This document shows, piece by piece, positions 1 through 8,422 of a stretch of DNA of 64,000 nucleotides. The position numbers were made by a program, and so were the translations under genes. The stretch comes from Robiginitalea marina. GTDB taxonomy: Bacteria; Bacteroidota; Bacteroidia; Flavobacteriales; Flavobacteriaceae. How positions within the stretch are numbered: the stretch's first letter is position 1; each line of letters starts with the position of its first letter. Under the pieces are notes generated by a model. It was not told the origin of the DNA and did not search any database. It worked only from the letters and a program-made list of their open reading frames with translations. The DNA lies in NCBI RefSeq assembly GCF_024006985.1, contig NZ_JAMXIB010000005.1, positions 186,001 through 250,000 of the forward strand. Reading direction: 5' to 3'.

Positions 1-2
1 AC

Positions 3-1241
3 CAGGAGGACCCCTTGCGCCACTACCGGGAGGAATTTCATTTCCCTCAGGTGAAGGGAAAAGACGTCATTTACTTTACCGGGAATTCCCTGGGACTACA
101 ACCTAAAAGCGCGCAGCGCTTTGTGGATGACATCATGAAGGACTGGCGGGAACTGGCTGTGGAGGGGCATTTTTACGCAGAGAAGCCCTGGTGGGACTAC
201 CACGAGAGGCTTGCCCCGGCCCTGGCCCGCATTGTCGGGGCCAGGATACGGGAAGTCTCGGTCATGAATACCCTGACCGTGAACCTCCACCTCCTGATGG
301 TCTCCTTTTACCGCCCCCATGGAAAGCGCTACAAAATCCTGTGCGAAGAAAAGGCCTTTCCCTCTGACCAGTATATGCTCCAGAGCCAGTTGAAGTTCCA
401 TGGGTACGACCCAGGGGAGGCGTTGATCGAAGTCCGTAAGCGCCCGGGGGAGCACCACTGGCGTACAGAGGACATCCTGCAGGCCATCGAATCGCATCGG
501 GGGGAACTGGCCCTGGTACTTATGGGAGGGGTGAACTATTACAACGGGCAGGTCCTCGATATGGCGGCAATTACAAAGGCCGGCAAGGCGGCTGGCGCCA
601 TGGTGGGGTGGGACCTCGCCCATGCCGCAGGGAACGTGCACCTGGCCCTGCACGACTGGGAAGTCGATTTCGCTTCATGGTGCAGTTATAAATATATGAA
701 CAGCGGGCCGGGGAATGCCTCCGGCATCTTTGTGCATGAAAAGCACCAGGCCGATCCGGATATCCCAAGGTTTGAGGGATGGTGGGGGACCAAAAGGGAA
801 ACCCGTTTTTTGATGCAACCGCGTTTTGACCCGATCGAATCCGCTGATGCCTGGCAGGTGAGCAACCCGCCCGTGCTTGCCCTGGCGCCCTACCTCGCCT
901 CCCTTGAACTATTTGAGCAGGCGGGGATGGATGCCCTGATCGCCAAGAGGGACCGGATTGTGGCCTACCTGGAATTCGTCCTCGGCGAGGTCGACCGGCA
1001 GGTGGAGAGCACGTTCGAGATCATCACCCCCCCCGGAGCCAGGGGGTGCCAACTATCGGTATTCCTACACGGGGAAGGCAGGCCCCTTTTCGACTACCTG
1101 ATGCAAAACGGGGTGATTACCGACTGGAGGGAGCCCAATGTGATCCGCCTGGCCCCGGCCCCTTTTTACTGTTCCTATACGGATATGTACCGCTTTGGGG
1201 AGATCCTGAAGCAGGGCATCCTGGAACGCACGGGGGCATAG
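3..1241 (+). CDS. kynU: Kynureninase (5' end outside window)
   Basis: PLP-dependent hydrolase that cleaves kynurenine or 3-hydroxykynurenine to (3-hydroxy)anthranilate and alanine. About 413 codons are visible. The frame is open to the window edge and reads QEDPLRHYREEF, which matches an internal position near the N terminus of kynureninases, so the true start lies to the left; the TTG at 15 is probably not the start. The PLP lysine is in SYKYMNSGPG (Lys codon 690-692), after the cofactor-binding GWDLAHAAGN segment. With the kynurenine 3-monooxygenase at 7024 it suggests tryptophan breakdown toward 3-hydroxyanthranilate, as in the eukaryote-like NAD route known in some Bacteroidetes. Family assignment is secure; the pathway endpoint is inferred. 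Confidence 0.95.
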   Translation, partial: QEDPLRHYREEFHFPQVKGKDVIYFTGNSLGLQPKSAQRFVDDIMKDWRELAVEGHFYAEKPWWDYHERLAPALARIVGARIREVSVMNTLTVNLHLLMVSFYRPHGKRYKILCEEKAFPSDQYMLQSQLKFHGYDPGEALIEVRKRPGEHHWRTEDILQAIESHRGELALVLMGGVNYYNGQVLDMAAITKAGKAAGAMVGWDLAHAAGNVHLALHDWEVDFASWCSYKYMNSGPGNASGIFVHEKHQADPDIPRFEGWWGTKRETRFLMQPRFDPIESADAWQVSNPPVLALAPYLASLELFEQAGMDALIAKRDRIVAYLEFVLGEVDRQVESTFEIITPPGARGCQLSVFLHGEGRPLFDYLMQNGVITDWREPNVIRLAPAPFYCSYTDMYRFGEILKQGILERTGA

Positions 1242-1280
1242 CGGGGATTTGCAATTTCTGGCCTATCTTGCGGCGCTTAA

Positions 1281-2447
1281 ATGGCACTCCCTGGTATGAA
1301 ATCCCTCAAGCTGATCCTTTCCAACCCCCGATACCTGGCCCCTGCCCTGGTTTTCGCGAGCCTTAACCTGTGGTTTGGCACATGGGCTATCTATATCCCC
1401 ACGGTCAAGGAACAGCTGGACATTGACAAGGCCAGGCTGGGTTTCGCCATTTTTTTCCTTTCCCTGGGGGTGTTTACCGTATTTCCTGTGGCCGCCCGCG
1501 TGGTGAACCGCCTGGGGGTGGGCCGTGCCACCTGGTTCGGGGTACTGGGCTGCAGCGCTTTTGCTTTGCTTCCCCTTATGGCCCCCAATTACTACCTGCT
1601 GATGGGCGCTCTTTTCCTTTTTGGCGCTGCCAATGGCATCCTTGACATCGCCATGAATACCCTGGTCACTGAAATCGAGAAGGAAGACGGGCAGAAGTTC
1701 ATGTCTGCCACCCATGGGTTTTTCAGCCTTGGGGGGGTGCTGGCCGGCCTCGGGAGTTTTCTGATCGGGCCCATTGGAAACCCGGCCCTGCATATGCTGG
1801 GCGTTGTTCTGGTGGTGTTCTGGGTGAATTTTCGCTACCGGAAATACTACCTCACCGTCAGGGCAGCCCCAATGGAACAGGAAGCCTTCAGCCTGAAACT
1901 GTTCAGGCCGCTCTTCCTGCTGGGGCTGGTATCTTTTATCGTAATGGGTGGAGAGGGGGCTATTGTCGACTGGAGCGGGCTGTACCTGAGGGAAATCAGC
2001 CAGGCCCCGGAGTACCTGATCGGGTCGGGTTTCCTGGCGTTTTCCGCTACCATGACCCTGGGCCGCTTCCTCGGGGACGGCATCAGCACCCGGATTGGGT
2101 CGGTCCGCATCGTTGGCCTGGGGAGCCTGATCGCCATTTGCGGCTACCTGGCGGTACTGAGTACTTTTACCTATATGGCCCTGCTGGGCTTTGCCCTGAT
2201 CGGGCTTGGGTTTTCGGTAATCATCCCTGAACTGTTTCGGATCGGGGGGAACATCAGGGGGGTCGATTCCGCCCAGGGAGTCGCCTTTATTGCCGGCACC
2301 GGGTACTCCGGTTTCCTGCTCGCACCCCCCGTGCTGGGATACCTCGGGGAGCATTTCCGGCTTACCACGACGTTTACCGTGCTCCTGTTGGGGGCGGTTT
2401 TCGTGTTTTTGGCAACGTTCCTGATCCGGGGCAGGGGGGGAGCTTAG
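1281..2447 (+). CDS. MFS transporter, YbjJ-like
   Basis: Predicted inner-membrane major facilitator protein of 388 aa with about 12 hydrophobic segments, the usual MFS size. The N-terminal half has the inter-helix stretch ARVVNRLGVGRAT, and the FGAANGILDIAMNTL segment resembles sugar/YbjJ-type MFS proteins. Start: ATG at 1281, with a second in-frame ATG at 1296 (MKSLK) that is equally plausible. It lies 39 nt after kynU on the same strand and may be co-transcribed, so a role in moving a kynurenine-pathway compound is possible but only by context. Its last 4 bases overlap the stop of the convergent lipoprotein gene. Substrate unknown. Confidence 0.85.
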   Translation: MALPGMKSLKLILSNPRYLAPALVFASLNLWFGTWAIYIPTVKEQLDIDKARLGFAIFFLSLGVFTVFPVAARVVNRLGVGRATWFGVLGCSAFALLPLMAPNYYLLMGALFLFGAANGILDIAMNTLVTEIEKEDGQKFMSATHGFFSLGGVLAGLGSFLIGPIGNPALHMLGVVLVVFWVNFRYRKYYLTVRAAPMEQEAFSLKLFRPLFLLGLVSFIVMGGEGAIVDWSGLYLREISQAPEYLIGSGFLAFSATMTLGRFLGDGISTRIGSVRIVGLGSLIAICGYLAVLSTFTYMALLGFALIGLGFSVIIPELFRIGGNIRGVDSAQGVAFIAGTGYSGFLLAPPVLGYLGEHFRLTTTFTVLLLGAVFVFLATFLIRGRGGA

Positions 2448-3124
2448 TCTACCGCAACCCCCGTAAAATAGAGTTTAAACGAGCCGTCGGCGTTCTGGTG
2501 CACGGTGGAGATCAATAACCCCCCATGTTCCTGGTAGCCTTCCCAGGTGGTGGCCAGGGAAGGTTCCGGCTGGTTGCCCCGCCGGTATACCCATTCGCGC
2601 ACCACGGAGTCTTTCCCGAAATAAAAGTCATAGGCGTCGCCGGGGGTATAACCGCCTTCCTGTCCGTAGGCAATGGTCAGTTTGGCCATGGATTCCCCGG
2701 AAATAGGCGCCCGGGCAGTATCCTGGTAGGTATGCGTAATGCTTCCCCGGTCCCAGACCCACTGATACGGGGCCAGTAGCCAGTATTTGTCGTTGATGAA
2801 ACCGGCATCGGCCTTTGCCGTGGCCGAGTCCACTTCCGAGCGCAGGTAGGTGAGGGTATCGCCTTCTGCGATGCGCGTCACCCGGTTTTCCCGTACCTCC
2901 CAGATCCATGATCGTTGGGTGGTGAGGGCACCGCCCCTCTCGACGTTGAAGCTAAACCGGATCCGGTTTACCCGGCTCCAGTTGTTGAAGCCGTGTTTTT
3001 CCGCCAGGGCCCCGAGCAGGTCTGCCGGGGGTTGGGGGTTAGTTTCCGTTATCGTGTCCGGGGAAGCTGCCTCCCTGCAAGAGGCAAAGGCCAGGAAGGC
3101 GAGGAAAAGGAATATGGGCCGCAT
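2444..3124 (-). CDS. Putative lipoprotein, unknown function
   Basis: 226 aa with a short signal peptide ending in lipobox AFASC (Cys16), so probably a lipid-anchored periplasmic or outer-membrane protein. The body is rich in aromatic residues and beta-type segments (SWIWEVRENRVTRI, YDFYFGKDSVVREW), compatible with a lipoprotein-carrier-like fold of the kind annotated as DUF6503-type proteins in Flavobacteria; I cannot confirm the family. A -7 element (3142-3149) sits just upstream. The gene is convergent with the MFS gene, sharing 4 bp at the stops. No catalytic motif seen. Confidence 0.8.
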   Translation of the reverse strand: MRPIFLFLAFLAFASCREAASPDTITETNPQPPADLLGALAEKHGFNNWSRVNRIRFSFNVERGGALTTQRSWIWEVRENRVTRIAEGDTLTYLRSEVDSATAKADAGFINDKYWLLAPYQWVWDRGSITHTYQDTARAPISGESMAKLTIAYGQEGGYTPGDAYDFYFGKDSVVREWVYRRGNQPEPSLATTWEGYQEHGGLLISTVHQNADGSFKLYFTGVAVD

Positions 3125-3141
3125 GGGTTTTCTTTTTTTTT

Positions 3142-3149
3142 CAAAGATA
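3142..3149 (-). promoter_or_regulatory. Bacteroidetes -7 element for the lipoprotein gene
   Basis: On the minus strand this reads TATCTTTG, a match to TAnnTTTG, 17 nt before the ATG at 3124. No good -33 TTG at the normal spacing was found, so confidence is moderate. Confidence 0.45.
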
Positions 3150-3223
3150 CATCTCTTTTTGCAGAGCGGTATTCGCCGGAATTTTAGGGGCCCGTCCGGG
3201 TATGCCTTGTCTGTAAAAATGTG

Positions 3224-3231
3224 TATTTTTG
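3224..3231 (+). promoter_or_regulatory. Bacteroidetes -7 element for clpP
   Basis: TATTTTTG matches TAnnTTTG and lies 21 nt before the ATG at 3253. A TTG at 3207-3209 gives a 14-nt spacer, shorter than the usual 17-23. It overlaps the TTG start at 3229, which argues against that longer N terminus. Confidence 0.5.
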
Positions 3232-3252
3232 ATCCCTAACCCATTACGCTCT

Positions 3253-3801
3253 ATGAGTTCAAAAAAAGGAAAAGTCCAGGAACTGATCGATGCCCGCCTG
3301 CTTGAGGAGCGGAAGGTGTTTCTCTGGGGTATGGTAGATGATGATTCTGCCAAGCACGTGATCGACCGCCTGTTGTACCTCGACATGCAGAATGACAAGG
3401 AAATCCAATTGCTCATTAACAGCCCCGGGGGGTATGTAACCTCCGGGTTCGCTATTTACGATACCATTACTTCCCTGAAAAGCCCGGTGTCTACCATCTG
3501 TACCGGCCTGGCAGCTTCCATGGGATCCATCCTGCTTTCGGTGGGCAAAAAAGGCCGGCGCTTTATCCAGCCCCACGCCCGGGTGATGATCCACCAGCCC
3601 AGCGGCGGGGCGCGGGGGCAGGCCACCAATATTGAAATCCAGGCGAGGGAAATCCTCAAAACCCGTGAGATCGGGGCCCGGATACTGGCCGAGAATTGCG
3701 GCCAGACCTTTGATAAGATTATGAAGGATTTTAACCGCGACTACTGGATGGATGCCCGTGAATCGGTCGACTACGGCATCGTGGACGACATCCTGCAATA
3801 A
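3253..3801 (+). CDS. clpP: ATP-dependent Clp protease proteolytic subunit
   Basis: Serine peptidase of the ClpP family, 182 aa, which forms the barrel-shaped proteolytic core that works with Clp ATPases. The catalytic triad is Ser89 (LAASMGS), His114 (VMIHQP) and Asp163 (NRDYW); the 25- and 49-residue spacings equal those of classical ClpP. Start chosen at ATG 3253 (MSSKKGK), because the upstream TTG at 3229 falls inside the -7 element. It stands alone, without clpX beside it; many Flavobacteria carry a second, stand-alone clpP, and this divergent N terminus without propeptide fits that class. Whether it pairs with a second ClpP is inference. Confidence 0.93.
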   Translation: MSSKKGKVQELIDARLLEERKVFLWGMVDDDSAKHVIDRLLYLDMQNDKEIQLLINSPGGYVTSGFAIYDTITSLKSPVSTICTGLAASMGSILLSVGKKGRRFIQPHARVMIHQPSGGARGQATNIEIQAREILKTREIGARILAENCGQTFDKIMKDFNRDYWMDARESVDYGIVDDILQ

Positions 3802-3896
3802 ATCCCTCCCCCTTAGCGACCCCTTATCCGACGGGGCTTAAAAGCCAGCGCACCCTGTGTTTTCCTCAGGAAGGGCCGTGTAAATGATGGGCTTCG

Positions 3897-5429
3897 TCAG
3901 AAGCGCTCCGGGTGGGCAATGATGTCGGCCGCCCGGGCTTTCAGGGCGGCCAGTTCCCCGTCTACTTTCTGATCGAGCAGGCGGTACATCATCCCCATCC
4001 GGGGGTTTTGGGACAGGGTTTCCCGCTTCTCATCGAGGAAATTCCAGTACAGGGCATTGAACGGACAGCCCGTGGGACCAGTTTTTTCCTGGGGGTCATA
4101 GGGGCACCCCTGGCAGTAATTCCCCATCTTCTGCAGGTAATTGGCTGAGCTCACATACGGTTTGGTAGCCACCAAACCGCCGTCGGCGAACTGGCTCATC
4201 CCACGGGTATTCGGAAGTTGTACCCATTCCACGGCATCGGCATAAATGCCCAGGTACCACCGGTCGACCTCATCGGGTTGCACCTGGGCCAAAAGGGCAA
4301 AATTCCCTGTAACCATCAGGCGCTGGATATGGTGGGCATACGCTTCCTCCAGGCTTTGGCCGATGGTGTGGCTCAGGCATTTCATCCGGGTTTGCCCGGT
4401 CCAGAAAAATTCAGGCAGGGGGTTTTGGTTGTTCAGGGCGTTCTTGTCCCGGTACCCCGGCATTTCCATCCAGTAGATCCCCCTCATGTATTCCCGCCAC
4501 CCGAGCACCTGCCGGATGAACCCTTCTGCCTGCGACAGGTGGATGCGGTCCCTGTGGGCCCTGAAATAGGCCTCCACGGTTTCCACCACCCGCCTCGGGG
4601 AGATGAGTTTGGCATTCAGGGCGAAGGAAAGGCGGGAATGGAACAGGAATTTTTCCCCGGAATGCATGGCATCCTGGTAATCCCCGAAATGGGGGAGGAG
4701 GTGCCGGCAAAAATAATCCAGCAGTTCCAGGGCCTCCCCCGGGGTGGTGGTCCATTGGAAGTGCGCGGGGTCAATAGTCCCAAGGGTCTTCACCCCCGCT
4801 TGCCGGATTTCAGCGACCAGGGGGCTGACGTCCTTATTCAGGGGCAGGCCCGGGGGGATGGCTGGCTTCCCCTTCCAGGCCTTGCGGTTCTCCCTGTCGA
4901 AATTCCACTGTCCCCCCAGGGGTTGGCCGCCCTCCATAAGGACCCCGTGTTTTTTTCGCATCCTTCGGTAAAAGGATTCCATGAGGTACTGTTTTTTGCC
5001 CCGGAAAAATTCCTTCAATTCCCCCCGTGAAGTATAGAAATGCGCGGTATCAAAAGCCTGGCAGGGGATGGCAAGGGAAGTACACAGGGCTTGCAGCTGT
5101 TGGTCCAGGCGGTACTCGTCGGGCAGCTGGTATTCAAACCTCCCGATATTTTCCTCTTCGGCCACCTGCCGGACCACCCCGGCAAGGCTCTGGGGATTGT
5201 CCGGGTCGCCGATCCTGAAATAGCGCACCTGGTACCCCTGCTGTTCCAGGGCACCGGCAAACGCGCGCATGGCGGCAAAGAAGGCCACTACCTTCTGGAT
5301 GTGGTGGACCACATAATCGGTTTCCTGCCGCAGTTCGGCCATCAGGTACACCACCCCTTCCCCGGGTTGCCGGAACCAGGGGTGTTCGGGGTTGAGCTGG
5401 TCGCCCAGGATTAGCCTGAGGGTTTTCAT
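3897..5429 (-). CDS. FeS-containing photolyase/cryptochrome-like protein (DPRP family)
   Basis: 510 aa flavoprotein of the deoxyribodipyrimidine photolyase-related family (Agrobacterium PhrB-type, FeS-BCP). It begins MKTLRLILGDQLN, the family's typical N terminus (antenna domain). C-terminal half binds FAD. The four cluster cysteines expected for a [4Fe-4S] centre are visible: one in MKCLSHTIG, two in YCQGCPYD and one in TGCPFNALYW. Known members repair (6-4) photoproducts or act in light sensing; repair is the likelier role here. It lies 3 nt downstream of the CRY-DASH gene on the same strand, in an apparent three-gene operon headed by a DUF2256 gene. Confidence 0.92.
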   Translation of the reverse strand: MKTLRLILGDQLNPEHPWFRQPGEGVVYLMAELRQETDYVVHHIQKVVAFFAAMRAFAGALEQQGYQVRYFRIGDPDNPQSLAGVVRQVAEEENIGRFEYQLPDEYRLDQQLQALCTSLAIPCQAFDTAHFYTSRGELKEFFRGKKQYLMESFYRRMRKKHGVLMEGGQPLGGQWNFDRENRKAWKGKPAIPPGLPLNKDVSPLVAEIRQAGVKTLGTIDPAHFQWTTTPGEALELLDYFCRHLLPHFGDYQDAMHSGEKFLFHSRLSFALNAKLISPRRVVETVEAYFRAHRDRIHLSQAEGFIRQVLGWREYMRGIYWMEMPGYRDKNALNNQNPLPEFFWTGQTRMKCLSHTIGQSLEEAYAHHIQRLMVTGNFALLAQVQPDEVDRWYLGIYADAVEWVQLPNTRGMSQFADGGLVATKPYVSSANYLQKMGNYCQGCPYDPQEKTGPTGCPFNALYWNFLDEKRETLSQNPRMGMMYRLLDQKVDGELAALKARAADIIAHPERF

Positions 5430-5432
5430 CGT

Positions 5433-6731
5433 TTAGAATAAGGCAGGTTGCAGCCAAAGGCGGCGGAAGGCCCCATTGGGGTCATACCGGCTCGCCTGCA
5501 GGGCCGTGTTAAAAGTCCGGTCACGGGGGTCGTTGCCGACCCCGCTGTTGTACATCCAGTTTCCCCAGTTGCTGTGGACATCGTAGTCCAGGAGCATGCT
5601 CTCAAAATAGGCAGCCCCGGCACGCCAGTCCTGCCCGAGGGCCTTCGCCCAGTAGCTGGCGGTATTCTGCCGGCCCCGGTTGCTCATCCATCCGGTATGC
5701 CGCAGTTCCGTCATATGCGCATTCACAAAGGCATCCGGGGTTTGCCCCAGGGTCCATGCCCGGAGCCATTGATCCGAGAGCCCGTGGCTTTCCCCCTGTT
5801 CCCTGATCCCGCCCGGGTGAAAAATCCGGTTGCCGTGCTTCAGGGAAATGAATTTGAAATAATCCCTCCAGATCAGTTCAAAGACCAGCCAGTAGGTGTC
5901 CTGGTTGCGGACAACCTCCTTTTCGTAGCGCTTCACCTGTTCGTATATCTGACGGGCCGACAGGGAACCGTTGGCCAGCCAGGGCGAAAACTTGGAGCTG
6001 TATTCGGTCCCCACCATCCCGTTCCGGGTCTTTTTGTAATAACTGAGGCGTTTGGTTTTCCAGAAGTACTGGTCCAGGCGCTCCCAGGCTGCCGTGGAGC
6101 CCCCCCTGAACGGAAAGGCTGACCTCGGGTCCCTTTCCGGGACCTCCAGCCCAAGGGCTTCAAGCCCGGGGAGGTCCGATTCGGGTTCCACCCAATGCGC
6201 ATCCGGCCTTTTTTGGGGGAGGGGCAGGCAGGGCCGCACCGCGGCCTCCTTTTCACAGGCTTTCCGGAAGGTGGTAAATACCTCCGGAACCCTCCCGAAA
6301 TCCGTATAAGGGGTATCTTCGGGGTGGAACAGGAACTGGTCGTAATGTTCCCGAAAAGCCACCCCCGGGGGTAGCGACCGGATTACCCGGGCGTTGATTC
6401 GGGCTTCATCGCGGGTCCATTCGCGCTGGGCATGTATTTCCGAAATACCAAAGCGGGTCACCAGGTCGGGGATTGCCTCTTCTGGCCGCCCCGGGCAAAT
6501 GAACAGGGGGATGTTCAACCCCCTGAGTTCGCGGGAAAGCGCTTCCACGGTTTCCCTGAGGAATGCTGCACGGAATTTTCCGGTCCGGGGAAAGCCATAG
6601 GGGTCCTTTTCGAAAAACCGGGGGTCGAAACAATACAGGGCCAGGACCCGTTCAGCCTTGCAGGCGTGTGTCAGGGAGGTGTTGTCGGCACACCTCAAAT
6701 CGTTGCGGAACCAGTGAAGGGCGGTTTTCAT
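5433..6731 (-). CDS. Cryptochrome DASH / ssDNA-type photolyase
   Basis: 432 aa flavoprotein of the DASH group. N-terminal photolyase alpha/beta domain begins MKTALHWFRNDLR. FAD domain carries WLVFELIWRDYFKF and GWMSNRGRQNTASYWAKALG, then the DASH-type YDVHSNWGNWMYNSGVGNDP. DASH enzymes repair cyclobutane dimers in single-stranded DNA with FAD and usually an MTHF antenna. Flanked 3 nt downstream by the FeS photolyase-like gene and 3 nt upstream by the DUF2256 gene, so the three are almost certainly one transcript for light-dependent repair or signalling. Confidence 0.95.
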   Translation of the reverse strand: MKTALHWFRNDLRCADNTSLTHACKAERVLALYCFDPRFFEKDPYGFPRTGKFRAAFLRETVEALSRELRGLNIPLFICPGRPEEAIPDLVTRFGISEIHAQREWTRDEARINARVIRSLPPGVAFREHYDQFLFHPEDTPYTDFGRVPEVFTTFRKACEKEAAVRPCLPLPQKRPDAHWVEPESDLPGLEALGLEVPERDPRSAFPFRGGSTAAWERLDQYFWKTKRLSYYKKTRNGMVGTEYSSKFSPWLANGSLSARQIYEQVKRYEKEVVRNQDTYWLVFELIWRDYFKFISLKHGNRIFHPGGIREQGESHGLSDQWLRAWTLGQTPDAFVNAHMTELRHTGWMSNRGRQNTASYWAKALGQDWRAGAAYFESMLLDYDVHSNWGNWMYNSGVGNDPRDRTFNTALQASRYDPNGAFRRLWLQPALF

Positions 6732-6734
6732 GAC

Positions 6735-6893
6735 TTATTGGCTCGCATGGACTTCCCGGGTGGAACGGCACTGCCGGCAGCGCTGGCTGCAATACCGGAC
6801 CTCCTCCCAGTTTTTCTCCCATTTTTTCCTCCAGGAAAAGGAGCGGTTGCAGACCGGGCATATTTTTTGCGGCAGGAAGGGTTTTTGATGCAT
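6735..6893 (-). CDS. DUF2256 zinc-binding-like small protein
   Basis: 52 aa basic protein with cysteines in ICPVCNRSF and YCSQRCRQC, the DUF2256 pattern (probable treble-clef/zinc-ribbon metal site). Start taken at ATG 6893 (MHQKPFLP); an upstream in-frame ATG would add a hydrophobic tail overlapping the promoter region. DUF2256 proteins are often found beside or fused to cryptochrome/photolyase genes, and here it is 3 nt ahead of the CRY-DASH gene. Function not established; a DNA- or RNA-contacting accessory factor for the photolyases is an inference from context. Confidence 0.85.
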   Translation of the reverse strand: MHQKPFLPQKICPVCNRSFSWRKKWEKNWEEVRYCSQRCRQCRSTREVHASQ

Positions 6894-6902
6894 ATTGTTT
6901 AA

Positions 6903-6910
6903 CAAAAATA
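6903..6910 (-). promoter_or_regulatory. -7 element for the photolyase operon
   Basis: Reads TATTTTTG on the minus strand (TAnnTTTG), 9 nt before the DUF2256 ATG at 6893, so the 5' leader would be nearly absent. No convincing -33 TTG at 17-23 nt. Confidence 0.4.
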
Positions 6911-7023
6911 TAAAAACAATAAACATTAAGGGTTAACGAATCCTTAAAAGCCCCACGGGGCCCATTTGGGCTGTGATTGCTCCTCAATTTACTACCTTTA
7001 TCCCCTTAACATTTTGGTATACG

Positions 7024-8379
7024 ATGAACCAAAGCCCCAAAAACATAGGTATCGTGGGTTCCGGCCTGGTGGGGGCCCTGCTGGCTATTTACCTGAGAAA
7101 GGCAGGCCACAGGGTAACCGTATTCGACCGGCGTCCCGATATCCGCACCGTGGAGTTCACGGGGAGGTCCATAAACCTGGCCATGAGCAACCGCGGCTGG
7201 AAGGCCCTCAGGGGCGCCGGAATAGAGGAAGAGGTCAGGCGTATTGCCATCCCCCTGTACCAGCGCGCCATGCACCTGGTTGGCAAACCCCTTTATTATC
7301 AGCCATATGGAAAAGATGGGGAAGCGATCTGGTCGATTTCCAGGGGCGTGCTCAACCGGAAAATGATCGACCTGGCCGAAGCGGCGGGGACTACCTTCCG
7401 CTTTGGGGAAAAAGTATGGGACGTGGACCTGCCCACCGCCCAGCTCTTTACCGGGGAAACGGAAAAAGGTACCTGGGACGCCTGGAAGTTCGACCACATT
7501 TTCGGCTGCGATGGCGCCTTTTCCCGTGTCCGGCACAAGATGCAGCGACGCAGCCGCTTCGATTACTCCCAGGAATTCATTGATGTGGGCTACAAGGAAC
7601 TCACCATCCGTCCCAACCCCGACGGCACCCATAAGCTCGACAAGAATTCCTTCCATATCTGGCCGCGCGGGTCCTTTATGTTCATCGCCATGCCCAACCT
7701 CGACGGGAGTTTTACCTGTACCCTTTTCCTGCCCTTTGAAGGGGAGGTTTCCTTTGAGGCCCTGAACACCCGGGAAGATACCCGGGCCTTTTTTTCCAGG
7801 CACTTTCCAACCGTGATGCCCGATATCGACAACCTCTGCGAGGATTTTGCCAAAAATCCCACCAGTGCCCTGGTTACGATCAAATGCTATCCGTGGACCT
7901 ATTGGGATAAAATTGCCCTGGTGGGGGATGCGGCCCACGCCGTGGTACCCTTCTTCGGACAGGGGATGAATGCCGGTTTTGAGGATATCTCGGTGCTCTA
8001 TTCGCTGATGGAAACCTATGGGGACGACTGGGAGGCCATCTTCAGGGCCTATGAGGCGCAGCGGAAGCCCGATGCTGACGCCATCGCCGAACTCAGTTAT
8101 CGCAACTTTGTGGAAATGAGTACAAAAACCGCGGATCCGTCGTTTTTGCTCCAGAAGCGGATCGAGAAACATTTTGCCGAGCAGCACCCGGGCCTGTGGA
8201 TCCCGGCCTATTCCCGGGTGACCTTTTCAGACCGCCCCTACCGGGAGGCGCTCGAAATCGGGGACCAGCAGGAAGCCATCATGAAAGAGATCATGCAAAT
8301 GCCCGATTTGGAGGCCCGATGGGACAGCCTTGAGGTCAGCAACCGCATGCTGGAACTGCTCAGGGAGTATGGGGAATAA
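7024..8379 (+). CDS. kmo: Kynurenine 3-monooxygenase
   Basis: FAD- and NADPH-dependent hydroxylase converting L-kynurenine to 3-hydroxykynurenine; 451 aa, the family length. FAD-binding GxGxxG is at the N terminus (GIVGSGLVGALLA), with the second flavin motif in LVGDAAHAVVPFFGQGMNAG. FTGRSINLAMSNRGW is typical of KMO. Start chosen at ATG 7024 (MNQSPKN), immediately before the flavin motif; the longer reading to 6973 adds an unrelated leader. Works with kynU at the window's left end, although the photolyase cluster separates them. Divergent from the DUF2256 gene. Confidence 0.96.
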   Translation: MNQSPKNIGIVGSGLVGALLAIYLRKAGHRVTVFDRRPDIRTVEFTGRSINLAMSNRGWKALRGAGIEEEVRRIAIPLYQRAMHLVGKPLYYQPYGKDGEAIWSISRGVLNRKMIDLAEAAGTTFRFGEKVWDVDLPTAQLFTGETEKGTWDAWKFDHIFGCDGAFSRVRHKMQRRSRFDYSQEFIDVGYKELTIRPNPDGTHKLDKNSFHIWPRGSFMFIAMPNLDGSFTCTLFLPFEGEVSFEALNTREDTRAFFSRHFPTVMPDIDNLCEDFAKNPTSALVTIKCYPWTYWDKIALVGDAAHAVVPFFGQGMNAGFEDISVLYSLMETYGDDWEAIFRAYEAQRKPDADAIAELSYRNFVEMSTKTADPSFLLQKRIEKHFAEQHPGLWIPAYSRVTFSDRPYREALEIGDQQEAIMKEIMQMPDLEARWDSLEVSNRMLELLREYGE

Positions 8380-8380
8380 A

Positions 8381-8403
8381 AAACCCGGCTGCAGGCCGGG
8401 TTT
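8381..8403. terminator. Bidirectional intrinsic terminator between kmo and the coiled-coil gene
   Basis: Perfect 9-bp stem (AAACCCGGC with GCCGGGTTT) and a 5-nt loop, starting one base after the kmo stop. T-rich sequence follows on both strands (TTTCTT on plus, TTTATT on minus), so it can serve kmo and the convergent gene ending at 8423. Confidence 0.85.
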
Positions 8404-8422
8404 CTTAAAGTTCCATTAGAGG

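Noticed and set aside
1263-2354. Long minus-strand reading frame (363 codons) opposite the MFS gene
   Set aside because: Shadow of a GC-rich gene: repetitive Gly/Pro/Gln/His composition, no family motifs, fully covered by a well-supported plus-strand gene.
7000-7023. kmo promoter at ATTTTGG near 7010
   Set aside because: Does not fit TAnnTTTG (two extra bases between TA and TTTG) and no -33 element is present.
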